A stretch of 52,050 bases of DNA from Syntrophaceae bacterium UBA5764. Lineage in GTDB: Bacteria; Desulfobacterota; Syntrophia; Syntrophales; Smithellaceae. Position numbers and translations under genes: made by a program. Of this stretch, positions 25,733-33,804 are shown in pieces. Positions within the stretch are counted from its first letter, which is position 1; every line of letters starts with the position of its first letter. The stretch lies in the NCBI GenBank assembly GCA_002418825.1, contig DIEW01000049.1, positions 1 through 52,050 on the forward strand. Reading direction: 5' to 3'. The notes beneath the pieces are model-generated. The model made no database searches, had not been told where the DNA came from, and saw nothing but the letters and a program-made list of their open reading frames with translations.

Positions 25733-25750
25733 TCCTAAAATACTTTAGGA
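25733..25750 (+). terminator. possible hairpin before the aminotransferase gene
   Basis: TCCTAAA and TTTAGGA form a perfect 7-bp stem with a 4-base loop, shortly after the small membrane protein gene. The stem is AT-rich, so it is only a weak terminator candidate. Confidence 0.35.
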
Positions 25751-25837
25751 TAAAGAATCCTTTTATCGGCTGGCAAAATTTTCGTAGCACTAAAGCAAAC
25801 CTTAAGCGTGATACCTTTTCAAAGGAGTTATGTCATT

Positions 25838-27019
25838 ATGGCCGTTGCCCGAAAAATTAAAGCGTCGCTTACCAAGTCCTCCATGATCAGGAGGATGTTT
25901 GAAGAAGGCATAATATTAAAAAAGAAGCACGGAGCGGACAAAGTATATGACTTCAGCCTGGGTAATCCCAACATTGAGCCGCCGGAGGAATTTAAGAAAG
26001 AGCTGATAAATATTCTAGAGGAAATTATTCCGCTCAAGCATGGTTATACACCAAACGCCGGTCTTGTGGAAACACGTGAAGCTATTGCCGATAAAATAAA
26101 CAAGGTGCAAGGCATGAAATTAAGCGCGGACAACGTGATTATGTCATGCGGTGCGGCGGGCGCGCTTAATGTTATTTTCAAATCTTTGCTTGATCCGGGC
26201 GATGAAGTTATCCTGCCGGTTCCTTATTTTGTAGAGTACCCTTTTTATATTGACAATTATCGTGGTATTGTAAAATTCGTAAAGACCAATGAAGATTTTT
26301 CTCTCAATATTGAATCAATAGAAGAGGCGATAAATGAAAATACGAAAGTGGTTTTAATTAACACGCCGAATAACCCTACGGGAAAGGTTTATTGCGAAAA
26401 AAACATTGCTGATCTGGCGGGATTGCTTAATCGCAGAAGTTCTGAATTATTCAAATCAATTTACCTGGTCGCCGATGAACCATATAACGAGATTGTTTAT
26501 GATAATTTGGTTGACCCCGGTATTTTAAAATCATACAAGAATGCTATCAGTGCCTGTTCATATTCAAAAACACTTTCCCTGCCGGGAGAAAGAATCGGTT
26601 ACATTGCTTTCAATCCCGAAACCGACCATGGAGCGGATTTACAGAATGCTTTTGTCATGTGCACGCGCATTCTGGGTTATGTCCACGCACCAGTGTTGAT
26701 GCAAAGAGTCATAGCCAGACTGCAGGGGGTGAAAATCAACGTGTCCGTGTATCAAAAAAAACGTGATTTGCTTTGCGATGGTTTGGCAAAGGCAGGATAC
26801 GAGTTCCAAAAACCCGAAGGAGCGTTTTATCTTTTTGTGAAAAGCCCAATTGCAGACGATGTGGAATACGCCAAAATTCTTCTGAAAAAAAATATCTTGG
26901 TTGTGCCGGGCAACAGTTTTGGCGGACCCGGGTATTTCCGTATCGCGTTCTGCGTGGATGACGCAACGATTATCAATTCTTTGCCGGGTTTTGCCGAGGC
27001 GATTAAGGAGTGTCGTTAG
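25838..27019 (+). CDS. class I/II pyridoxal-phosphate aminotransferase
   Basis: This 393-residue fold-type I aminotransferase has the PLP lysine K244 in SYSKTLSLPGERIGY, with NTPNNPTG and VADEPYNEI as cofactor motifs. The start at 25838 follows AAAGGAG at 25821; an earlier in-frame ATG at 25808 precedes that site and is rejected. Family members accept aspartate, alanine or aromatic amino acids; the specificity is not clear. The last 30 codons are echoed by a relic at 28526-28611, so a related gene once lay close by. Confidence 0.93.
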   Translation: MAVARKIKASLTKSSMIRRMFEEGIILKKKHGADKVYDFSLGNPNIEPPEEFKKELINILEEIIPLKHGYTPNAGLVETREAIADKINKVQGMKLSADNVIMSCGAAGALNVIFKSLLDPGDEVILPVPYFVEYPFYIDNYRGIVKFVKTNEDFSLNIESIEEAINENTKVVLINTPNNPTGKVYCEKNIADLAGLLNRRSSELFKSIYLVADEPYNEIVYDNLVDPGILKSYKNAISACSYSKTLSLPGERIGYIAFNPETDHGADLQNAFVMCTRILGYVHAPVLMQRVIARLQGVKINVSVYQKKRDLLCDGLAKAGYEFQKPEGAFYLFVKSPIADDVEYAKILLKKNILVVPGNSFGGPGYFRIAFCVDDATIINSLPGFAEAIKECR

Positions 27020-27152
27020 TTTAATCTAGTTTCGCCGTTGATTTCATCCGGAAAAATTCAGGCGGGCGAAAGAATACATTATTTTCCTAAATGTTATTCA
27101 ATGCTTGCCGGAACCGGGAATAAGCAGTTATCGAAAAGCGCTCCCTGTTTTT

Positions 27153-27170
27153 CCCCTGTGGTTACAGGGG
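27153..27170. terminator. hairpin in the gap after the aminotransferase gene
   Basis: CCCCTGT and ACAGGGG form a perfect 7-bp stem around GGTT. It lies 130 bp after the aminotransferase stop and 30 bp before the next promoter. It lacks a long T-tract. Confidence 0.4.
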
Positions 27171-27202
27171 GGTTAATCTCGTATTTTGCGGCCAGAATCT
27201 TA

Positions 27203-27231
27203 TTGACACGTAAAAATATCCCTCATATATT
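27203..27231 (+). promoter_or_regulatory. strong promoter of the LEA14-like lipoprotein gene
   Basis: TTGACA (27203-27208) and TATATT (27226-27231) are spaced by 17 bp, a near-perfect sigma-70 promoter. The ATG begins at 27238, about the expected transcription start, so the mRNA may be leaderless. Confidence 0.6.
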
Positions 27232-27237
27232 CTAACT

Positions 27238-27684
27238 ATGAAAAGAGCATCTTTTATAATTTTATTTTTTCTCTGCGCTTTAATTACATCCTGTCTTAGT
27301 TTGATTGTGGAAAAGCCTTCCATTGTTCTTCGCAAGATCACCCTAATACCCCGCTCATCTGCGGAAATGAATATTTTCTTGGGTCTTGACGTGCAAAACC
27401 CCAATTTTTTTGACCTTACGCTTAAGTCCTTTGAATATACCGTTTATCTGAACAATGAGAAAATAGGAAACGGGCTTTTAGGAGAGGAAATCCTAATTCC
27501 CTCCTCGTCAACAACACAGGTGCAGGTGCCTGTTGTTGCCAAATTCAATGACTGGGGCAAAAGTCTAAAAGCCATCATAACCAGTGACAACCTGCCTTAT
27601 AAAATAGAGGGTAAGGCCGATATTAAAACAGTCTTCGGAAGCATCGAATTTCCTTTTTCCAAAGAAGGGCATATTAATATTTAA
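27238..27684 (+). CDS. LEA14-like (late embryogenesis abundant type 2) lipoprotein
   Basis: This 148-residue protein has a lipoprotein signal peptide with lipobox LITSC (Cys at residue 19). The mature part resembles the WHy/LEA type 2 fold: a GLDVQNPNFFDLTLKSFEYTVYLNN strand pattern, read in pieces, is typical of this family. It should be lipid-anchored in the periplasm; its ligand is unknown. No ribosome binding site precedes the ATG and the promoter -10 ends only 6 bp upstream. Confidence 0.85.
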   Translation: MKRASFIILFFLCALITSCLSLIVEKPSIVLRKITLIPRSSAEMNIFLGLDVQNPNFFDLTLKSFEYTVYLNNEKIGNGLLGEEILIPSSSTTQVQVPVVAKFNDWGKSLKAIITSDNLPYKIEGKADIKTVFGSIEFPFSKEGHINI

Positions 27685-27753
27685 GTGATAAATTGCTGAC
27701 GAAAAGCGTAGAAAGGAAAAGCCTGTCCATTTAAACGGACACCGGAAGGTAGC

Positions 27754-28371
27754 ATGAATCTTCTTGCGATTGTGGGAAGTCCACGAAAGGGCGGGGCGAC
27801 TTATCTTTTGGTAGGCAAGGCAATAGAAGGCGCAAAATCTAAATCTCGGGAATGCATTACAAAAAAAATAAATTTGATTGATTACGATATTAAATTTTGT
27901 AAAAACTGCCTTGTTTGTAGAGACAGTAAAACGAAAGATCCGGTGGCGAAATGTTCGATACGGGATGATATGGATTATTTAACCAACGATATTCTTGCGG
28001 CCGACTCACTTGTTTTCGGAACACCCGTGCACATGGGATTTGCCACCGCTATGATGATGGCTTTTCTGGAGAGAATCTGCTGGACTTTTGCCAAGCCGGA
28101 AAGAAAAATATTGACTATTTCCGGATGTCCTCTGCCGAGATCGGATAAGAAAAGGAAAGCTGTAATCATTGTGACTTCTGGTGTTGTTCCGCCAATTTAT
28201 GAAAAATTTTGCAATGAAGCTACGCCGCTTATAAAGGACACGATTAAATGTTCTTTAAATGCGAAAACGATAGGCGATATGTTTGCTGGTGACATTGAGC
28301 ACAGAGGAACAGAACATTATTTTGGTAAGGCATTTAATCTCGGCAAAAAGTTGTCCGAGCCATACTGCTGA
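27754..28371 (+). CDS. flavodoxin-fold NADPH-dependent FMN reductase / iron-sulfur flavoprotein
   Basis: This 205-residue protein begins with the FMN-binding motif AIVGSPRKGGATYLL and has a flavodoxin-like fold of the NADPH-dependent FMN reductase family. A cluster of cysteines CKNCLVCRDS followed by a Cys in AKCSIRDDM (residues 50-70) fits the compact Fe-S motif of archaeal-type iron-sulfur flavoproteins. It probably carries electrons in anaerobic redox metabolism or detoxifies oxygen species. It is the last core-like gene before accessory module A. Confidence 0.85.
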   Translation: MNLLAIVGSPRKGGATYLLVGKAIEGAKSKSRECITKKINLIDYDIKFCKNCLVCRDSKTKDPVAKCSIRDDMDYLTNDILAADSLVFGTPVHMGFATAMMMAFLERICWTFAKPERKILTISGCPLPRSDKKRKAVIIVTSGVVPPIYEKFCNEATPLIKDTIKCSLNAKTIGDMFAGDIEHRGTEHYFGKAFNLGKKLSEPYC

Positions 28372-28424
28372 TATTGAATGCTTCAAATGATTACGGTGGT
28401 CTTTGCCGCAAGCAATGGTAACAA

Positions 28425-28523
28425 TTAATATCTGATGCTGAAATCCATGAATTCTCCCCGATAGGGTTCTTTTTTGGCGATAACTTCCTGTCCTTGTGCC
28501 GCGGGTGGGCCGTGATAGCACAG
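28425..28523 (-). pseudogene. acylphosphatase relic (C-terminal third only)
   Basis: Reading the minus strand gives 32 residues that align with the end of the intact acylphosphatases at 41724 and 46561: CYHGPPAAQGQEVI, then YRGEFMDFSIRY and a TAA stop. The N-terminal two thirds, with the catalytic Arg and Asn, are missing. The break falls at about 28523, where an aminotransferase relic on the other strand begins. It is the third acylphosphatase sequence of the window and marks the left edge of accessory module A. Confidence 0.85.
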
Positions 28524-28525
28524 TT

Positions 28526-28633
28526 CGTTTTAGCATCACCTATTACGTGGATGACGCGACGATTACTAATTCCATACCCGGATTTGCCAAAACAGTGAAA
28601 GAATGTCTTTATCTTGGCATGTTGAGATTATGA
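28526..28633 (+). pseudogene. aminotransferase relic (last ~30 codons)
   Basis: The plus-strand reading RFSITYYVDDATITNS-IPGFAKTVKEC aligns with the end of the aminotransferase at 25838-27019 (YFRIAFCVDDATIINS-LPGFAEAIKEC). The similarity runs to about 28611; a few unrelated codons lead to a TGA at 28631. No upstream part of the gene remains. The differences from the intact gene are many, so it derives from a paralogue or an old copy. Confidence 0.8.
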
Positions 28634-28824
28634 GCAGGTGACAAAAATTATTTTCTATCACTTTTCCACTCTATCCGAATATCTGTAAGAATACGTAATT
28701 TCAAGTAATAATCATCAATCATACTATTCAAATAATCAAAACAGTAAGAATATGGCTATGTTGAGATATTTTTCTCTTGCATAAGGGCATTTGTGAATAA
28801 AAAATGAGGTTTAGGAATTATTTC

Positions 28825-28853
28825 TTGACAAGTATATATAAAATATATATAGT
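28825..28853 (+). promoter_or_regulatory. promoter of the padR gene with AT-rich inverted repeat
   Basis: TTGACA (28825-28830) and TATAGT (28848-28853) are spaced by 17 bp. The spacer and -10 are made of TATATATA arms around AAA, which could be an operator for the PadR protein encoded 36 bp downstream. From 28634 to 28824 the gap is AT-rich and shows nothing I can name. Confidence 0.6.
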
Positions 28854-28889
28854 GCGTAAAAACAGGAGTAGATACAAAGAAGGAAAGCT

Positions 28890-29420
28890 ATGTCGATTAA
28901 ATACGCCATTCTGGGACTTCTAAATTATTCAGACATGCACGGCTACCGGATCAAAGAACATATCGAAAAAAATTTCAGTCATATGTGGTCGATTAATTTT
29001 GGACAGATTTATCCCAGCCTGAAAGAATTGAAAGACGAGGGTTTGGTTCGTATGTTGGGGGTTACGCCGTCGGAAAATGGCGGACCCCATAAAAAACTTT
29101 ATTCAATCACTAAAAAAGGAAAAGATGAGTTTTCACGCTGGATCACCGTTCAACCTGAGAAACCTATGCTCATCAGAGACCCGTTTCTGCTCAAGTTTGC
29201 CTTCTTCGGATTTGGGGATGATAAGTGTGCCGCAAAGATTGTTGATGAGCAGATTAAAAATTTTGAAGCCCAGTTGAAACGGCGGCAGATAAACCGCAAG
29301 CGATGGGAACGTCAAGGCGTTTATGTCCGCCTGCTTGCGGAACTCGGTGTCACTCAGAATGAAATGTATTTAAAATGGCTTCGCCATGCCCGTAAGGAAA
29401 TAGAAAAAAAATTGAAATGA
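28890..29420 (+). CDS. PadR-family transcriptional regulator
   Basis: This 176-residue protein has an N-terminal winged helix of the PadR family (residues 1-80: YAILGLLNYSDMHGYRIKE, IYPSLKELKDEGLV, GPHKKLYSITKKGK) and a helical C-terminal dimerisation domain (about 95-176). PadR regulators usually repress genes for handling phenolic acids or other toxic organic compounds and respond to the ligand. It is the first gene of accessory module A and probably controls it and itself. Confidence 0.92.
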   Translation: MSIKYAILGLLNYSDMHGYRIKEHIEKNFSHMWSINFGQIYPSLKELKDEGLVRMLGVTPSENGGPHKKLYSITKKGKDEFSRWITVQPEKPMLIRDPFLLKFAFFGFGDDKCAAKIVDEQIKNFEAQLKRRQINRKRWERQGVYVRLLAELGVTQNEMYLKWLRHARKEIEKKLK

Positions 29421-29483
29421 TCAGGCCCAAAAAAGGAAGCATGAATTAATTTCTATGTGAATCAGCTTCAAATAAGGAGCGAC

Positions 29484-30488
29484 ATGGAATTTAAAGGCAT
29501 TACTCTCGTTACCGGCGCGGCCGGATTTATGGGAAGTCACGTAGTTGAGTTTCTTGTCCGCAAAGGTGTCCGGGTAAGAGCGACGGCCCGCCCCCGGGAA
29601 GACACATCATTTTTTGACCGCCTCGGTGTTGAATATGTTCCCGCTGACCTGACGAAACCGGAAACGCTGCCACAGCTTTTTAAGGGTGGTGTCGATCGGG
29701 TCTTCCACCTTGGAGCAATATGCAATTTTTCCACGCCCTATGAATCAATTTGCTCCACCAACGTTGAAGGTGTCAGGCAGATTACCGCCCTTGCGATAAA
29801 AAATAGCGTCAAACGCTATATTCACGTAGGTTCCACCAGTGTATACGGGTATTACAGAGGAAAACCGTTTAAAGAAGACTCTCCTCGTGATCCACAGGAT
29901 TGTTACGGCAGAAGCAAACGAGATGGTGAAGATATTGTTTGGGGTCGCATTAAAGAGGGACTCCCGGCGATTATCACGCGACCGTGTACAGTCTATGGGC
30001 CACGCTGCAATGATGGCGCGGGCAAAGTATTTTCGCGTCCCACAAGCATCAGCGCGATCCCAGGAAGCGGCAAACAACTTCTTTCCAATATTAGAGCGGA
30101 AGATGTGGCCGCTGCCGTTTATCATCTTTCGTTAATCGATGCCGCCGTTGGGCAGGCATTCAATCTTGCTGAAGATACTCATCCGACGCTGGAAGAGGCT
30201 CTAGTGATGTCCTCGGAAGCCTTCAATACCAAACCGCCGAAAATGCACTTACCTCTCTGGCTGGTGAAGACCGTTGCACGCTTGGACGGAGTAATCTCGG
30301 CGCGCAAAGGGCGGATACCGGATCTGGAGTTGGATGCGGTAAAATATCTTTATGATGACTATGTGGTCGATAACAGTAAACTGAAGGCTTTCGGATACCA
30401 AATGATCTATCCGGATTTCAGGGAATCGATGAAGCAGATGGGACAGTGGTATCGTGCGAAAGCGCTCAAAGAAAATCCATGTGAATAA
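29484..30488 (+). CDS. NAD-dependent epimerase/dehydratase-like extended SDR
   Basis: This 334-residue extended short-chain dehydrogenase has the cofactor motif TLVTGAAGFMGSH (GxxGxxG) at residues 8-19 and the catalytic YGRSK (Y141, K145). The pattern resembles 3-beta-hydroxysteroid dehydrogenase or dihydroflavonol reductase relatives more than sugar epimerases. The ATG at 29484 has an AAGGAG site; the longer frame from 29457 lies upstream of it and is rejected. It probably oxidises or reduces a hydroxyl on the module's unknown substrate. Confidence 0.85.
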   Translation: MEFKGITLVTGAAGFMGSHVVEFLVRKGVRVRATARPREDTSFFDRLGVEYVPADLTKPETLPQLFKGGVDRVFHLGAICNFSTPYESICSTNVEGVRQITALAIKNSVKRYIHVGSTSVYGYYRGKPFKEDSPRDPQDCYGRSKRDGEDIVWGRIKEGLPAIITRPCTVYGPRCNDGAGKVFSRPTSISAIPGSGKQLLSNIRAEDVAAAVYHLSLIDAAVGQAFNLAEDTHPTLEEALVMSSEAFNTKPPKMHLPLWLVKTVARLDGVISARKGRIPDLELDAVKYLYDDYVVDNSKLKAFGYQMIYPDFRESMKQMGQWYRAKALKENPCE

Positions 30489-30503
30489 AGTAGAGGTGCT
30501 GGT

Positions 30504-31334
30504 ATGATACAGAATGTCGTTATTACCGGAGTCGCGGATGGAATGGGGCGTCATGTCGCCCAAATGCTTGCGGCGGCGGGCCATTCCGTAGCAGGTTTTG
30601 ATGTTGATTCCCAAGGGATAGCTTCTCTCAAGAATGAGCTGGGAAAAATCGGTGGAGATCACCTTCTCGAAACGATCGATATCGTTGACCGTCCGGCTAT
30701 TACCAGATTCCGGGATAAAGTTTTGAGCAAATTCGGGCATGTTGACACGGTGCTTTCGAATGTGGGAATCGGGTTCTTCAGTCCCTTTGAAGAGGCTAAT
30801 CTTGAAAAAGCGCTCAAGTGCCTTGAAATCAATGTCATCGGAGCGGCGGCGATTTTTCAGGCTTTTCTCACCTCGATGCGCGAACGGCGCAAGGGCAAGC
30901 TTATTGCTATGTCGTCATTGGTCGGGCGCATTCCTTTTCCTTTCGAATCCATCTATTCGGCAAGCAAATTTGCGATCACAGGAATGGTGCTATCACTCAA
31001 ATACGAGGTAGAACCTTTCGGCATACAAATAGCTTTGATTGAACCGGCACAGGTATCCACGACTTTCGCTGCTAAAATACATGTCTTGCCGCCTGAAAAT
31101 TCTGTTTACCGTGATCGGGTGCGGCGATTTATCGAGCGGGACGATGAACTCATTAAAACAGCGCCCACGCCGCCTGTCGCGGCCAGGAAGATCGTGAAGG
31201 TCATCGAGGCGAAAAAGCCACCCTTGTTCAACCAGATTGATTTCATGAGCAGCTTCTTTCTGTGGCTCAATCAGTTTCTGCCTCGGGCGATGAGGGACAC
31301 GATTCTGGTCAATCATATGCGTATTAAAGTCTGA
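30504..31334 (+). CDS. short-chain dehydrogenase/reductase
   Basis: This 276-residue classical SDR has the NAD(P) motif TGVADGMG (residues 8-15), the NVG motif (SNVGIG) and catalytic YSASK (Y151, K155) with a Ser just upstream (SSLVG). The acidic residue in GFDVDS at the end of the second strand suggests a preference for NAD(H). It is 15 bp after the extended SDR, so both belong to one operon and may act on consecutive steps. Confidence 0.9.
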   Translation: MIQNVVITGVADGMGRHVAQMLAAAGHSVAGFDVDSQGIASLKNELGKIGGDHLLETIDIVDRPAITRFRDKVLSKFGHVDTVLSNVGIGFFSPFEEANLEKALKCLEINVIGAAAIFQAFLTSMRERRKGKLIAMSSLVGRIPFPFESIYSASKFAITGMVLSLKYEVEPFGIQIALIEPAQVSTTFAAKIHVLPPENSVYRDRVRRFIERDDELIKTAPTPPVAARKIVKVIEAKKPPLFNQIDFMSSFFLWLNQFLPRAMRDTILVNHMRIKV

Positions 31335-31351
31335 CGAAAGAGAGGTGTATC

Positions 31352-33739
31352 ATGAGCATGCAGCAAGCACTAGGTAAATCCCCGCCGCGCTCGCGCGTCG
31401 AAGCGCTCCGTTGGAAAATTATCGAAGCCCCTCAAGAAGTCTGCATTGAACGGGCCCGTTATCTTACCGAAGCGATGCGTCGCAACTGGGACAAACATCC
31501 CTTAACCAGGATGAGCCTCGCCTTTGAACATATTCTGAAAAACATCAGCGTGATCATCCGCGATGATGAACTCATTGTTGGGTGCCGCACATCCAAGCTC
31601 AAGGGAGCGCCTCTGTTTCCGGAGAACAAATCATTATGGATCGAAGGAGATCTGGAGAATTTTGACAAACGGGTCTTGCAACGGGCTATGATCACGCCAG
31701 CGGAAAAAAATGAGTTGGCTACAGTTATTCTTCCTTTCTGGAAAGGGAAAACCGTGGAAGAGAGTATGCAGAAACTAATGCCGGAAGATATTCTGACAGA
31801 TATGGATAAGTACATTTTCACCATGATGCTGGAGATAACATACGGTATAGGTCATTTTACCATGAACCACGAACGGGTTCTTGCCCAGGGACTGCGTGGC
31901 GTCATGGACGATGCTCAGCAGAAGCTGGCAAGTTTCTCTCCGGAAGACAGAAAAAATGAAAAGGGCATCTTTTATGAAGCGGTTCTTTGCAGCTGCCTCG
32001 CCGTCATTTCTTTTGCCAGGCGTTACAGCGAACTGGCGGCTAAAATGGCCGCGAGAGAATCCGATCCCGATCGGGCGGCAGAGCTGAGAGAAATTGCTCG
32101 TGTCTGCAGCCGCGTTCCTGAACACCCGGCCGAAACGCTCCACGAGGCAGTTCAGAGTCTCTATTTTATTCACCTGGTTGCGCAAATCGAATCGGGAGGG
32201 AATTCCATATCCCTGGGACGGATCGATCAGATTCTGTTTCCGTATTTTCAAAAGGATGTTGAAGCGGGCCGGGGATCCAAAGAATTGGCCAGGGAACTAG
32301 TGGCCATGCTTTTTATCAAAACCAATGAGATTTGGAATGTCCTTGAAGAGGCCTTTATTCCCGGTGGAGAAGGCACTGAAGGCAAGACGACACAAAACGT
32401 CACTGTGGGCGGTGTCGGGCCTGATGGACGCGATGCGACAAACGACATGAGCTATATCGCGCTCGACGCTTATGCGGATGTGAGAACGGTGCAGCCGAAT
32501 TTTGGCGTCCGGATTGCTCCCGATTGCCCCGCAGAGTTGATGCGTCGTGCAGTCGAATATGACCGCGATGGCGTGCTGATGCATTTTTTCAATGACGAAG
32601 CAATAATCCGATCACTGATACGGGGAGGCCATGCTCTGGAAGATGCCCGGAATTACGGCATGGTGGGCTGCCTGGAGCCGAATGCTCAGGGAAAGACTTT
32701 CGGATCCACCTTCGCGGTACAGTTCAGCGGCATCAAATGCGTTGAGCTGGCTTTGTCCAACGGGATAGATAATATCTTCGGATACCCGAGCGGAATTGAA
32801 TCGGGAGATCCTTCCGCATTTAAAAATTTTGAAGACCTCTGGGACGCCTATGATAGGCAGGTACGCCATTTCATCAACCAGATGGTCCGGGGAATGGAAG
32901 TTCTCGACAAAACGATTGCCGAAACCGTTCCCTCTCCTTTTGCGTCATCCATGGTCGAGGGTTGCCTGGAGAAAGGCCTGGATCTCACACGGGGAGGTGC
33001 GCTCTACAATTCCACGGGTGTGCAGTTCATGGGATTTGCCAATGTGGTGGATAGCCTGTATGCGGTGAAAAAAGCCGTTTTTGAAGATCGGCTCTTTACC
33101 ATGGCTGATCTGACCAATTGGCTTGCGCAGGACTGGCAGGATGTCGAGGATAAGCGCGTCTACTTTTTAAACCGCATTGCTAAATACGGAAACGACAATG
33201 ATGATGTAGATGCTATGGCTATCCGCGTCATGAATCATTTCTGCGATGTTCTTTCTCCCTATCGCAACTTCCGCGGAGGATCATTCTGGCCGGGTATTTT
33301 TTCAGTTGGGTTCCATATAACAATGGGCGCATTTACCGCCGCGACACCGGATGGGCGGTTTGCCGGCGATGTACTGGGAAACGGCATCACACCCACGACG
33401 GGCAACGCGGCAGCGGGTCCGACGGCGGTCATGAATTCCGTGGTGAAGCTTCCCGTAACCCGGGTATTTAACGGCGTCAATCTGAATATACGCTTTCCGG
33501 GGAAAAAAATTAGCACCGATAATTTAACGGCGTTAATCAATACATATTTCACGCGCGGTGGCACACAAGTACAGTTCAACATGGTGGATTCGGCAATTCT
33601 CCGGGAAGCACAACAACATCCCGAGAAGCATCGTGACCTATTCGTTCGGGTCAGCGGCTATTCCGCGGAATTTATCGGCTTGAGCGAGATTGCCCAGGAC
33701 GAAATTATCAGCCGGACCGAATTCGAAATGCGCTCCTGA
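31352..33739 (+). CDS. glycyl radical enzyme, glycerol-dehydratase/pyruvate-formate-lyase-like
   Basis: This 795-residue glycyl radical enzyme carries the radical glycine G769 in RVSGYSAEF, 26 residues from the C-terminus, and the thiyl-radical cysteine C440 in GCLEP. E442 two residues after the Cys is the C-x-E pattern of the eliminases and decarboxylases (glycerol, propanediol and hydroxyproline dehydratases, choline TMA-lyase, 4-HPA decarboxylase). PFL has Cys-Cys at this point, and benzylsuccinate synthases lack the Glu. The GGNSISLGRIDQ segment has Asn where glycerol dehydratase has His. It is oxygen-sensitive and needs a radical-SAM activase, which is not in the window. With AOR and a CoA ligase downstream, a diol dehydratase making an aldehyde is a reasonable guess. 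The substrate is unknown. Confidence 0.93.
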   Translation: MSMQQALGKSPPRSRVEALRWKIIEAPQEVCIERARYLTEAMRRNWDKHPLTRMSLAFEHILKNISVIIRDDELIVGCRTSKLKGAPLFPENKSLWIEGDLENFDKRVLQRAMITPAEKNELATVILPFWKGKTVEESMQKLMPEDILTDMDKYIFTMMLEITYGIGHFTMNHERVLAQGLRGVMDDAQQKLASFSPEDRKNEKGIFYEAVLCSCLAVISFARRYSELAAKMAARESDPDRAAELREIARVCSRVPEHPAETLHEAVQSLYFIHLVAQIESGGNSISLGRIDQILFPYFQKDVEAGRGSKELARELVAMLFIKTNEIWNVLEEAFIPGGEGTEGKTTQNVTVGGVGPDGRDATNDMSYIALDAYADVRTVQPNFGVRIAPDCPAELMRRAVEYDRDGVLMHFFNDEAIIRSLIRGGHALEDARNYGMVGCLEPNAQGKTFGSTFAVQFSGIKCVELALSNGIDNIFGYPSGIESGDPSAFKNFEDLWDAYDRQVRHFINQMVRGMEVLDKTIAETVPSPFASSMVEGCLEKGLDLTRGGALYNSTGVQFMGFANVVDSLYAVKKAVFEDRLFTMADLTNWLAQDWQDVEDKRVYFLNRIAKYGNDNDDVDAMAIRVMNHFCDVLSPYRNFRGGSFWPGIFSVGFHITMGAFTAATPDGRFAGDVLGNGITPTTGNAAAGPTAVMNSVVKLPVTRVFNGVNLNIRFPGKKISTDNLTALINTYFTRGGTQVQFNMVDSAILREAQQHPEKHRDLFVRVSGYSAEFIGLSEIAQDEIISRTEFEMRS

Positions 33740-33758
33740 GACGTTGCCGCGGTTTCAG

Positions 33759-33774
33759 ACCGGCAGAGGCCGGT
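33759..33774 (+). terminator. short hairpin after the glycyl radical enzyme gene
   Basis: ACCGGC and GCCGGT pair over 6 bp around AGAG in the 65-bp gap before the lactonase gene. There is no T-run. It might be an RNA-processing or partial termination site that sets the relative dose of the flanking genes. Confidence 0.3.
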
Positions 33775-33804
33775 GAGATCATAGGCATAAGCAAAGGAGG
33801 AAAC

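Noticed and set aside
28255..28539. A 94-codon minus-strand frame after the flavoprotein gene
   Set aside because: It overlaps the flavoprotein gene and runs in a different frame from the acylphosphatase relic, which explains the local sequence better.
31352..33739. Benzylsuccinate/alkylsuccinate synthase as the identity of the glycyl radical enzyme
   Set aside because: The Cys is followed by Glu two residues later (GCLEP), a feature of dehydratases and decarboxylases, and the small subunits of benzylsuccinate synthase are absent.
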